This document shows positions 8,366-14,839 of a stretch of 64,000 nt of DNA, piece after piece. Source of the DNA: Pseudomonadota bacterium (GTDB taxonomy: Bacteria > Pseudomonadota > Alphaproteobacteria > Rs-D84). The notes under the pieces were generated by a model. It had not been told where the DNA came from. It ran no database searches and was given only the letters and a program-made list of their open reading frames with translations. The stretch is taken from contig JAEXCU010000001.1 of NCBI GenBank assembly GCA_023402015.1, forward strand, positions 84,121 to 148,120, given 5' to 3'. Numbering within the stretch: position 1 is the stretch's first letter; the number at the start of each line of letters is the position of its first letter. A program made the translations under genes and the position numbers.

Positions 8366-9277
8366 TTAATATAATCCTGTTTGTGTTGCCACGCGCCACC
8401 AAATTTTGGAAAATATCGGTCGCAGATTTGCTGCATGCCACGGTTTCATCCAATTTGAATAATGTATCGCCACCAGGTTGTATCGCAAATCGTGAATTTC
8501 ATGTGCGCTGTGTGCCTTGAAAATCCACGGCCCCAGCATGGGTTGAAAATTGTATTTCAGTGGCAAAAAAACTATGCGTCCGCGCGCGGTATAATTTAAT
8601 AAATCTTGATCGGGATTTTTATATTTCTTGCCGCGGGATACGGCAATCCATTTTTCATACATTTTTTCCGTACGCATTTGTTTCAGATTCATTATCAGAA
8701 AACCTGAATTTATATATCCGTTGTTATAATCGCGAACGCCCGCCAACAAATTTTTGCCCATATTAATCCGCCATGCATTTACCAAATCACGACAGAAAAT
8801 AACATCAATATCTGCGTATATTATTTTGTCCAATGTTGGTATCAGTTTTGGCAGCATTGTTCTGTAATAAATTGCAACCGGCCAGCCTGCGCGATAGGAA
8901 TCATTAAAATCATTGTTTGCGTTCAGAAAAAATATTCGGGAACCAGTGCCGCGAATTTGACGGGCAATTGTTTTGCGATGTTGCGCTGATACAGTGTTGT
9001 CCACAACACAATAAATGTCGTAATCACATGCACAGCCAGATGCGGATATCAACGAACGTATGGATACCGCCGCCAATTTATACCCGTCGTCGTCAAAACA
9101 AAATGCAACATTTATTCGTTCCGGGAATTTTTCCATTTCTGGGCCAGTGTTTCCGGTTTCTGCAATCAGGCCGCGGAAACGTATTTTGTCGCGGGTGCGC
9201 CTGCGTGCAGACCGTGTGCGCATGGGCAATGCGGCAATATTTGCAATTAATTCGCGTATTTTATAAATGGTGTTCAT
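8366..9277 (-). CDS. Glycosyltransferase family 8 protein
   Basis: This 303-residue retaining glycosyltransferase resembles LgtC/GspA-type galactosyl- or glucosyltransferases of lipopolysaccharide or capsule. Supporting motifs are NVAFCFDDDGYKLAAVSIRS at about residue 55, the DxD metal site ADIDVIF near 155, YINSGFLIMNL, DQDLLN, and the C-terminal HYSNWMKPW metal-binding His. A basic N-terminal extension of about 50 residues precedes the domain. The start has a strong AAAGGAG site seven bases upstream. A terminator-ended structured RNA lies immediately 5', suggesting leader control. Confidence 0.85.
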   Translation of the reverse strand: MNTIYKIRELIANIAALPMRTRSARRRTRDKIRFRGLIAETGNTGPEMEKFPERINVAFCFDDDGYKLAAVSIRSLISASGCACDYDIYCVVDNTVSAQHRKTIARQIRGTGSRIFFLNANNDFNDSYRAGWPVAIYYRTMLPKLIPTLDKIIYADIDVIFCRDLVNAWRINMGKNLLAGVRDYNNGYINSGFLIMNLKQMRTEKMYEKWIAVSRGKKYKNPDQDLLNYTARGRIVFLPLKYNFQPMLGPWIFKAHSAHEIHDLRYNLVAIHYSNWMKPWHAANLRPIFSKIWWRVATQTGLY

Positions 9278-9298
9278 GTTGACTCCTTTGCGGTGAAC

Positions 9299-9470
9299 AA
9301 AAAAGCCATCAAATCAATGATGGCAGGAGTTTCAACACTATCGTATGCGCAATAGCGCGATGTTTTCAATATATGGCATCGCACTCCTGCCCACTTGCAG
9401 GAGGCATTTAACGTCAGCCATGACGCGCATACAATGGGTGTTGAATCCCAACATCGGAACCCCCGATGTC
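9299..9470 (-). ncRNA. Structured leader RNA with antiterminator/terminator switch, upstream of the GT8 gene
   Basis: A transcript of about 170 nt is predicted on the minus strand. On plus coordinates the helices are: a 5' hairpin 9451-9457 with 9463-9469; TTCAACAC/GTGTTGAA (9331-9338 with 9438-9445); GTATGCGC/GCGCATAC (9343-9350 with 9425-9432); and a CTCCTGC/GCAGGAG hairpin (9384-9390 with 9397-9403). A terminator GCCATCA/TGATGGC (9305-9311 with 9318-9324) carries six U. A 9-bp alternative helix, 9322-9330 with 9383-9391, would break both the CTCCTGC hairpin and the terminator, so it qualifies as an antiterminator. The terminator ends just upstream of the glycosyltransferase ribosome binding site. 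No known riboswitch class is recognised. Confidence 0.6.
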
Positions 9471-9476
9471 ATATTC

Positions 9477-9505
9477 ATGATAGTTGGCCAGCGGGTAAAA
9501 AGCAA
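9477..9505 (-). promoter_or_regulatory. Promoter of the GT8 leader RNA
   Basis: Reading the minus strand, the -35 TTGCTT (9505-9500) and the -10 TATCAT (9482-9477) are spaced by 17 bp. The predicted start near 9470 coincides with the first hairpin of the leader. Confidence 0.65.
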
Positions 9506-9517
9506 ATTAATTGTTTC

Positions 9518-9545
9518 TTGCATTTGGAAAATTATTTGTTATAAT
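9518..9545 (+). promoter_or_regulatory. Promoter of tRNA-Met
   Basis: TTGCAT (9518-9523) and TATAAT (9540-9545) are spaced by 16 bp, 10 bp upstream of the mature tRNA 5' end. Confidence 0.75.
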
Positions 9546-9555
9546 GCCGGGCGTT

Positions 9556-9632
9556 GGCGGGATAGCTCAGCTGGTTAGAGCAGTGGAATCATAATCCACG
9601 TGTCGGGGGTTCAAGTCCCTCTCCCGCTACCA
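9556..9632 (+). tRNA. tRNA-Met (CAT), elongator type
   Basis: This 77-nt cloverleaf has a CAT anticodon in the loop ATCATAA between GTGGA and TCCAC, a standard T-arm (GGGGGTTCAAGTCCCT), and an encoded CCA. The acceptor pairs GGCGGGA with TCCCGCT, so pair 1-72 is a G-U wobble rather than the C-A mismatch of an initiator. The overall sequence resembles alphaproteobacterial elongator tRNA-Met. A lysidine-modified tRNA-Ile2, which has the same anticodon in DNA, is less likely. Confidence 0.93.
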
Positions 9633-9637
9633 AAATT

Positions 9638-9666
9638 CAAGCCGCCGAATGGCGGTTTTAATTTTG
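9638..9666 (+). terminator. Terminator after tRNA-Met
   Basis: The stem AAGCCGCC with GGCGGTTTT has a four-base loop and a T-rich tail, a few bases after the tRNA CCA. Confidence 0.8.
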
Positions 9667-9700
9667 GGAAATGTTTATGGAGCACGGGTGGGGCAATAAT

Positions 9701-9730
9701 AAAAACACCGGCATTTGCCGGTGTTTTTGT
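9701..9730 (-). terminator. Terminator of the double-ArsR gene
   Basis: A perfect CACCGGC/GCCGGTG stem is flanked by A5 and T5 and directly abuts the stop codon of the minus-strand regulator. It can also act on the plus strand. Confidence 0.8.
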
Positions 9731-10404
9731 TAAAATTTATCCCCAACCAAATCGTATCTTTTATGTATGCATCCGATTGTTGTTTTGTGTACACCGGGGG
9801 TTATTTCATAATAAATATATCGTCCCGCGCGGCGCGCGCGAACAAAGTCATCATCAGACAATTTACGCAGGTATTGCGATACCTTGACCTGGGGGATGTT
9901 TGTTCTGCCAACGATTTCGCATACACATGATTCACCATTGTACGTCAAGAATTCCAATATTCGCATTTTGTCATAATTGGCAAACAATTTGATTCTGTTC
10001 GCGGACATTGTTGTATAGTCTGATGGCAATATTTCGCGATAATCATCTTTTAAAAATTTTAATTGATCTGTCATATGACCAAATAATTTGCGCAGGCAAA
10101 CAAAAATGCTGGCCGGGTATTCTTCGCAAATTTCGTAATATATGAATATGCCCCGACGCGTGGTTTGGACCAGGTTCGCATCGCGCATTTTACGTAAATG
10201 CTGGGATACAATCATTTGTTCCATGCCAACCCCATTTGCAATTGTGGACACAGATGAACGTCCATTCACGTCCAAAAATTCCAATATTCGCAACCGTGCA
10301 GGGTGCGCGATATATGTAATGCCGCGCGTTGCGCGTTCCAATATTTCTGCCGGCAATTGGCGATGAATTTTTACTTCGGGTAATTGGGCGTTTGTTTGGG
10401 ACAT
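9730..10404 (-). CDS. Tandem-domain ArsR-family transcriptional regulator
   Basis: This 224-residue protein contains two winged-helix ArsR-type domains in one chain, at about residues 25-100 and 130-215. Each has the 'RLRILEFL' entry helix (ARLRILEFLDVNG and KMRILEFLTYNG), a recognition helix with VSQHLRKM or VSQYLRKL, and a wing ending in IYYEI. ArsR regulators normally work as dimers of single domains, so this chain may act as a covalent dimer. Metal-site cysteines are sparse (CVCEI in domain 2). It is transcribed divergently from the CPxC membrane protein operon, the expected position for an autoregulated local repressor. The ligand is unknown. Confidence 0.85.
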   Translation of the reverse strand: MSQTNAQLPEVKIHRQLPAEILERATRGITYIAHPARLRILEFLDVNGRSSVSTIANGVGMEQMIVSQHLRKMRDANLVQTTRRGIFIYYEICEEYPASIFVCLRKLFGHMTDQLKFLKDDYREILPSDYTTMSANRIKLFANYDKMRILEFLTYNGESCVCEIVGRTNIPQVKVSQYLRKLSDDDFVRARRAGRYIYYEITPGVHKTTIGCIHKRYDLVGDKF

Positions 10405-10465
10405 AAAAAATCCTTTGGCATATCATAAATATAACAATTAATTTTTTGGGCCGCAAATAAATAAT

Positions 10466-10510
10466 TTGACTTTTTAATACATATGAATAATAATATATAT
10501 GAATTTTGAT
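10466..10510 (+). promoter_or_regulatory. Promoter/operator region of the CPxC membrane protein operon
   Basis: A TTGACT -35 near 10467 is followed after about 17 bp by an AATAAT-like -10. Overlapping it is an AT-rich stretch with repeated ATATGAAT units (around 10481-10489 and 10497-10504) and a CATATG core. This is a plausible binding region for the divergently encoded ArsR-type regulator, placed by position and symmetry only. Confidence 0.4.
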
Positions 10511-10528
10511 ATATAAGGAAGGAATATA

Positions 10529-11026
10529 ATGAAAAAACTAATTGGATTTTTTGCGGCAATGTTTCCATTGTCTGCGCTGGCCAATCCTGCGTGTCCGATT
10601 TGCACGGTTGCAATTGGGGCCGCATTGCCAATTGCACAGCGTATGGGTGTGCCGGCGGATGTTGTTGGATTATGGGCGGGGGCATTGCTGACACTGTTGG
10701 GGTATTGGGCGGCAAAGTATTTTGATCGGCGCGGGTGGCATTTTCGCGGTCGCAATGCATTATTAATTGCCATATCTGTTGCGATGATTGGATTTGTTTA
10801 TATTGGCCAGGTTAAATACAGTCCGTGCACATATCTGGGATTTATTTCTGTGGATCCGATTATATTTGGCGCAGTGCTGGGCATGATTTTATTTATATTG
10901 TCTGAAAAAATCTATGATTGGATGAAGGCAAAAAATGGCGGCCGGGCACATTTCCCATTTGAAAAAGTTGTATTGCCAGTTGTTGTGTTAATTGTGGCCA
11001 GTATGCTGATGACATTGTGTTTATAA
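10529..11026 (+). CDS. Polytopic membrane protein with N-terminal CPxC motif
   Basis: This 165-residue protein starts with a signal-like segment (MKKLIGFFAAMFPLSALA), immediately followed by NPACPICTVAIGAAL, a CPxC pair placed at the mature N terminus or membrane boundary. Three further hydrophobic helices follow (about residues 50-65, 75-95, 110-130) and one at the C terminus. A third Cys lies in SPCTYLGF. The CPxC suggests redox chemistry or metal binding. The ribosome binding site is AAGGAAGGA. It is co-directional with the next gene (11 bp gap) and probably under the divergent double-ArsR protein. I do not recognise a named family. Confidence 0.7.
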   Translation: MKKLIGFFAAMFPLSALANPACPICTVAIGAALPIAQRMGVPADVVGLWAGALLTLLGYWAAKYFDRRGWHFRGRNALLIAISVAMIGFVYIGQVKYSPCTYLGFISVDPIIFGAVLGMILFILSEKIYDWMKAKNGGRAHFPFEKVVLPVVVLIVASMLMTLCL

Positions 11027-11037
11027 AAGGAGAAAAA

Positions 11038-11619
11038 ATGGAAAAAATAAAAAATGTCCAAGAATTTGTTGAAAAATTGGACAATGCCAAAAAGGTTAAT
11101 CCCAAAGATTTATCCAGCGACCAGGATTTAACCATTGGCATTATGAACCTGATATCTATTGAGGAACATTTGATGTTTTCCGGGGCAAAAACCGGAAAAA
11201 AGGAATTCTATGACATGATTAACGACGTGCGCGACCTGCGTAAACGTATGATGCAGAAAATCATTCCATCGTACGAAGGCGAAGTTTGGTGCATATCCAA
11301 ACACTTGTTGGCCGCGTCCATGCGTTTGTTTGAGGTTGGTACCAAGGCCCTGGCCAGTGGTGATAAAACCCAGGCATATGAATTGTTTGATGAATCATAT
11401 GGTTTGTACTGTATTTTCTGGGGACTGAATATGGGGATGTTATCCGGCGGGGCAGATTTAAAATATGTCAAAGAAAACAAATCTGTTAATAATAAAAATT
11501 CGCAAAAAACGGTGGTTGAAACACCGGAAATACCCGATGTTATGCCTGCGGATTCCCGCGGCGGCATCCAGCGTTTGAAAAACTGGGTTAAAAATGCAGT
11601 AAATTGCTGTATAGAATAA
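11038..11619 (+). CDS. Hypothetical helical protein in the CPxC operon
   Basis: This 193-residue, mostly helical soluble protein has a central conserved-looking stretch (EGEVWCISKHLLAASMRLFEVG) and a Pro/Glu-rich linker before a basic C-terminal helix. The ATG at 11038 is preceded by a strong AAAGGAG; an upstream ATG at 11017 lies inside the previous gene and lacks such a site. There is no signal peptide. Function is unknown. Operon context ties it to the ArsR-controlled membrane protein. Confidence 0.65.
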   Translation: MEKIKNVQEFVEKLDNAKKVNPKDLSSDQDLTIGIMNLISIEEHLMFSGAKTGKKEFYDMINDVRDLRKRMMQKIIPSYEGEVWCISKHLLAASMRLFEVGTKALASGDKTQAYELFDESYGLYCIFWGLNMGMLSGGADLKYVKENKSVNNKNSQKTVVETPEIPDVMPADSRGGIQRLKNWVKNAVNCCIE

Positions 11620-11644
11620 AAAAAGTTTTTAATATTGGACATAT

Positions 11645-11680
11645 ACATCGGCGTAAATTTTTATGCCGATGTTTTTTATC
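11645..11680 (+). terminator. Terminator of the CPxC operon
   Basis: CATCGGC (from 11647) pairs with GCCGATG across an AT loop and is followed by a T-run ending at 11678. Confidence 0.85.
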
Positions 11681-11681
11681 C

Positions 11682-11709
11682 TTGATTTTTTGCGCACCGC
11701 CCTTATAAT
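11682..11709 (+). promoter_or_regulatory. Promoter of tRNA-Thr
   Basis: TTGATT (11682-11687) and TATAAT (11704-11709), spaced by 16 bp, lie 14 bp upstream of the tRNA. Confidence 0.75.
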
Positions 11710-11723
11710 TGGCGGGTATCAAT

Positions 11724-11798
11724 TGCCCTAATAGTCTAGTGGTAAAACACGTCCTTGGTAAGGACGAGTCGCAAGTCCGATTCTTGCTTAGGGCACCA
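11724..11798 (+). tRNA. tRNA-Thr (GGT)
   Basis: This 75-nt cloverleaf has acceptor TGCCCTA/TAGGGCA, anticodon loop TTGGTAA between CGTCC and GGACG, and an encoded CCA. The GGT anticodon reads ACC and ACT threonine codons. No obvious terminator follows; about 128 bp of AT-rich DNA with no recognisable feature separates it from the next gene. Confidence 0.93.
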
Positions 11799-11926
11799 GG
11801 TTAAAGCAGGTTGGCGAAAAAATCGCATAACCAGTGTCATCAAAACGGACCCCAAGCGCGATAATTCACAATTGATAAAATACCTTTTTACCCAATAATC
11901 GTACTATTCGGCAAAAAGGATTAACA

Positions 11927-12331
11927 GTGATAAAAATAGCCATTCTTGGAAGTGCCAAAGACCACGCGGCGATAACAAAAATCGCCCAGGCCATGGAAAA
12001 AGTTGGTTTTTATGTAATATTGTTTCCAAACGCACGCGAATTACGTCAATCACAATTGCCCCAAAATATCCTTAGACTGATTGACAAAGGATTAACGTAT
12101 TGTGGTTTTGAGCATATAAAAAAATCCGATTATGTTTTATTTGCAAATTTAAATGGTTATATGGGAAACAGTGCAACACTGGAACTGGGGTATTCCGCCG
12201 CGCTGTCTAAGCATATTATTGCGTTAAACCATGATAAAGAATTAACCAGGGAATCTTTGTTTGACGATGTGCTGGAAACAGAAGATGCGGATAAAATTGC
12301 CCAGATTTTGATTGAAAAACTGACTAAGTGA
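11927..12331 (+). CDS. Nucleoside 2-deoxyribosyltransferase-like protein
   Basis: This 134-residue single-domain Rossmann-like protein begins with IKIAILGSAKDHAA. GYMGNSATLELGYSAALSKHIIAL near residues 78-100 matches the conserved 'G-x-G...E-x-G-Y/A-x-A' region of the NDT/RCL family, in which the Glu is catalytic. It uses a GTG start with an AAAGGAT site seven bases upstream. It lies between tRNA-Thr and the aspS leader with no clear operon partner. Substrate is unknown; a nucleotide-salvage or N-glycosidase role is the family expectation. Confidence 0.6.
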   Translation: MIKIAILGSAKDHAAITKIAQAMEKVGFYVILFPNARELRQSQLPQNILRLIDKGLTYCGFEHIKKSDYVLFANLNGYMGNSATLELGYSAALSKHIIALNHDKELTRESLFDDVLETEDADKIAQILIEKLTK

Positions 12332-12370
12332 TAACACCACAGGTCGTGCCAATCGCCCAGATTTTTGTTG

Positions 12371-12398
12371 TTGATAGTTAGATATTTTTGTTTATAAT
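12371..12398 (+). promoter_or_regulatory. Promoter of the aspS leader
   Basis: TTGATA (12371-12376) and a perfect TATAAT (12393-12398) are spaced by 16 bp. The start falls near 12404, leaving a leader of about 175 nt before aspS. Confidence 0.75.
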
Positions 12399-12403
12399 AC
12401 TTT

Positions 12404-12556
12404 CTTACAAGGCGCAGAATCGTGATGATATGACTGACAACCATGGAATGACAATGCGTTTTAATAAGTTATAAACCAGGGTGGCACCGCGCATTTATAT
12501 GCGCCCCTGAAATAAACATTAATGGGTGCCAAAATCACTGATTTAATATGGTGCCC
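12404..12556 (+). promoter_or_regulatory. T-box riboswitch-like leader of aspS
   Basis: The leader contains the T-box core AGGGTGGCACCGCG at 12478-12491. It folds as the classical antiterminator: AGGG (12478-12481) with CCCT (12505-12508), a seven-base bulge TGGCACC, and GCGC (12489-12492) with GCGC (12501-12504). The bulge TGGC is complementary to GCCA, the 3' end of a tRNA with discriminator G, as in tRNA-Asp and tRNA-Asn. Upstream, CTTA plus AAGGCGCA (12404-12416) pairs with TGCGTTTT plus TAAG (12455-12468), forming a short Stem I. A GAC Asp codon (12450-12452) followed by a purine is a candidate specifier. Two GGTGCC copies (12525-12530, 12550-12555) can pair with GGCACC of the T-box, giving the competing fold. 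No U-run follows, so control is probably translational. Confidence 0.8.
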
Positions 12557-12577
12557 GGAAAATAAAAAGGGACCAAA

Positions 12578-14347
12578 ATGTTATCACTGAAATCTAAATA
12601 CAGAACGCATACATGTGGACAGTTGTGCGCGGAAAATGTGGGCCAGCAGGTTGTTCTGTCTGGGTGGGTGCATCGCAAACGCGACCATGGGTCGTTGATG
12701 TTTGTTGACCTGCGCGACAATTATGGTATTACGCAATGCGTGTTTGACGGGGGCGATGAAAGAATGGAAAAAGTTCGTCCGGAATCTGTTATAAAAATTA
12801 CAGGCACGGTTGTTGCGCGCGATCCGTCCGCGGTTAATGATAAAATTCCAACCGGTGCCATTGAAATTCAGGTGGAAAATTGGGAAGTTTTAACAAATTC
12901 TGATGTTCTGCCATTTCAGGTATTTGGTGATGACGATGCAGTTGCCGAAGATTTGCGTTTAAAATATCGTTATATTGATTTGCGTCGTGATTCACTGCAT
13001 CAAAATATTTTATTCCGTAATCGCGTTATTAAATTTATGCGCGATAAAATGTGGGAAATGGGATTTTCAGAATTTCAGACCCCCATTTTAACGGTGTCCA
13101 GTCCCGAAGGTGCACGCGACTTTATCGTCCCCAGTCGTAATCATCATGGTATGTTCTATGCATTGCCCCAGGCACCGCAACAGTTTAAACAACTGATTCA
13201 AATTGCGGGGTTTGACCGTTATTTTCAAATTGCGCCATGTTTCCGCGACGAAGATTTGCGTGCAGACAGATTGTTGGAATTTTACCAACTGGACCTGGAA
13301 ATGTCGTTTGTAGATTTGCCTGATATTCAGGCGGTTGGCAATACATTGTTGCCGGCGATGATTCGCGAATTTGTTCCCGGTGCAAAAATTCATCCGGAAA
13401 TTCCGCATATCCCGTTTGATGAAGCGATGTTGAAATATGGTTCAGATAAGCCGGACCTGCGTAATCCGATTATCATTCATGACGTCAGTGATGTTTTCCG
13501 TGGGTCAGATTTTGGTATATTTGCCGCGGCCGTTGAAAATGGCGCCGTTGTTCGTGCGATTCCGGCACCAAATTCCGCAGATCGGCCACGTTCTTGGTAT
13601 GACAAATTGGGTGATTATGCGACCAAGGAATTAGGATTGGGCGGTTTGGGATATATTATATTTGCCGATGAAGCCAAGGGACCAGTTGCCAAAAAATTGG
13701 ATGCCGACCGCATTGCAAAATTGCGTGCGATTTCGGGCGATAATTCATCGTTGTTCTTTGTATGTGATGCGCCGGAAACCGCAGCCAAGGCGGCGGGCAA
13801 ACTGCGCACCAAATTGGGCGAAGATTTGAATCTGATTGATGAAAATGAATACCGCTTGTGCTGGATAGAAGAATTCCCATTCTTCGAGGCGGATGAAGAA
13901 TCCCCAACGGGACTGGCATTCACACACAATCCATTTTCATATCCGATGGCAACATTGGAAGAATTGAACACAATGGACCCTTTAAAAATCAAGGCGGCCC
14001 AATTTGACATGGTTTTAAATGGCGCGGAAATATGCAGTGGGGGCTTGCGCAACTTTAACCCGGATATTATGGTAAAATGCTTTGATATAACCGGATACAG
14101 CGAAGACACCGTAAAAGAAAAATTTGGTGGAATGTACACTGCGTTCCAATACGGCGCACCACCGCACGGTGGATGTGCGTTTGGTATTGATCGCCTGGTT
14201 CAGATTATGTGCGGCGAGCCAAACCTGCGTGGGGTTGTATTGTTCCCAACCAATCAACGTGGCCAGGACCTGATGATGGGTTCCCCCAGCGAGGTTTCGG
14301 AAAAACAACTGCGCGAAGATCATATCCAGGTTCGCAAAAAGAACTGA
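12578..14347 (+). CDS. aspS: Aspartyl-tRNA synthetase
   Basis: This 589-residue class IIb synthetase charges tRNA-Asp. An N-terminal OB-fold anticodon-binding domain (VVLSGWVHRKRDHGSLMFVD) precedes class II motif 1 (LKYRYIDLRRD), motif 2 (CFRDEDLRADR) and motif 3 (GGCAFGIDRLV). A GAD insertion domain lies between motifs 2 and 3, as in bacterial AspRS. Length is typical. The ribosome binding site AAAAGGGA lies six bases upstream and could be masked by CCCCT of the T-box leader. Whether the enzyme is discriminating or also mischarges tRNA-Asn cannot be told here. Confidence 0.97.
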   Translation: MLSLKSKYRTHTCGQLCAENVGQQVVLSGWVHRKRDHGSLMFVDLRDNYGITQCVFDGGDERMEKVRPESVIKITGTVVARDPSAVNDKIPTGAIEIQVENWEVLTNSDVLPFQVFGDDDAVAEDLRLKYRYIDLRRDSLHQNILFRNRVIKFMRDKMWEMGFSEFQTPILTVSSPEGARDFIVPSRNHHGMFYALPQAPQQFKQLIQIAGFDRYFQIAPCFRDEDLRADRLLEFYQLDLEMSFVDLPDIQAVGNTLLPAMIREFVPGAKIHPEIPHIPFDEAMLKYGSDKPDLRNPIIIHDVSDVFRGSDFGIFAAAVENGAVVRAIPAPNSADRPRSWYDKLGDYATKELGLGGLGYIIFADEAKGPVAKKLDADRIAKLRAISGDNSSLFFVCDAPETAAKAAGKLRTKLGEDLNLIDENEYRLCWIEEFPFFEADEESPTGLAFTHNPFSYPMATLEELNTMDPLKIKAAQFDMVLNGAEICSGGLRNFNPDIMVKCFDITGYSEDTVKEKFGGMYTAFQYGAPPHGGCAFGIDRLVQIMCGEPNLRGVVLFPTNQRGQDLMMGSPSEVSEKQLREDHIQVRKKN

Positions 14348-14358
14348 TGAAAAAGATA

Positions 14359-14388
14359 AAAAGGCCGGCAAATGCCGGTCTTTTTATT
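14359..14388 (+). terminator. Terminator of aspS
   Basis: AGGCCGGCA pairs with TGCCGGTCT around a short loop, followed by a T-run, about 12 bp after the aspS stop. Confidence 0.85.
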
Positions 14389-14470
14389 ACCCCAATTGTT
14401 GCGGAATTCATACCTGTTAAAAAACAAATATTCCCATGTATAATTTGTTGCATTCCATTGGGGGGGCGCC

Positions 14471-14839
14471 ATGCAACAAATTACAAATTTTGACCGTTTG
14501 ACAGAAACAATGAATCTAAGTCAGTATCAACGGGACGTATTAAAAAACAATTATGATAAATACAATATTTCGCGCCTGGTTAAACGGGGCGATGTTTTAT
14601 ATGCGCCACATGCATCGCGCGCAGGAATATTTGCGGCCGCCCGGCGTTTGTTAATGGGCACCCCGGCGGATTTGATTGGAAAAAACAAAACACTGTTATC
14701 AGATAAACGCAAAATCAAATTTTATGCATGTGGATATCATTGCGTACATATCGGTGATTTTAAATATTATGCCGATCCCAATGGCCAGGCCATCTCGCGC
14801 GAGATATTTATGCGTGCAATCGGACAAAAAAGCATTTAA
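14471..14839 (+). CDS. Hypothetical protein
   Basis: This 122-residue soluble protein is preceded by a G-rich GGGGGGG ribosome binding site. It contains a basic central region and the segment FYACGYHCVHIGDFKYYADPNG. I see no signal peptide, membrane helix or familiar domain. It converges on the AsmA-like gene, and their 3' ends overlap by four bases. Confidence 0.6.
   Translation: MQQITNFDRLTETMNLSQYQRDVLKNNYDKYNISRLVKRGDVLYAPHASRAGIFAAARRLLMGTPADLIGKNKTLLSDKRKIKFYACGYHCVHIGDFKYYADPNGQAISREIFMRAIGQKSI

Noticed and set aside
9300..9555. Short frames in the leader region upstream of GT8
   Set aside because: Frames of 60-77 codons on both strands follow the RNA helices and have no ribosome binding site; the region is better explained as RNA.
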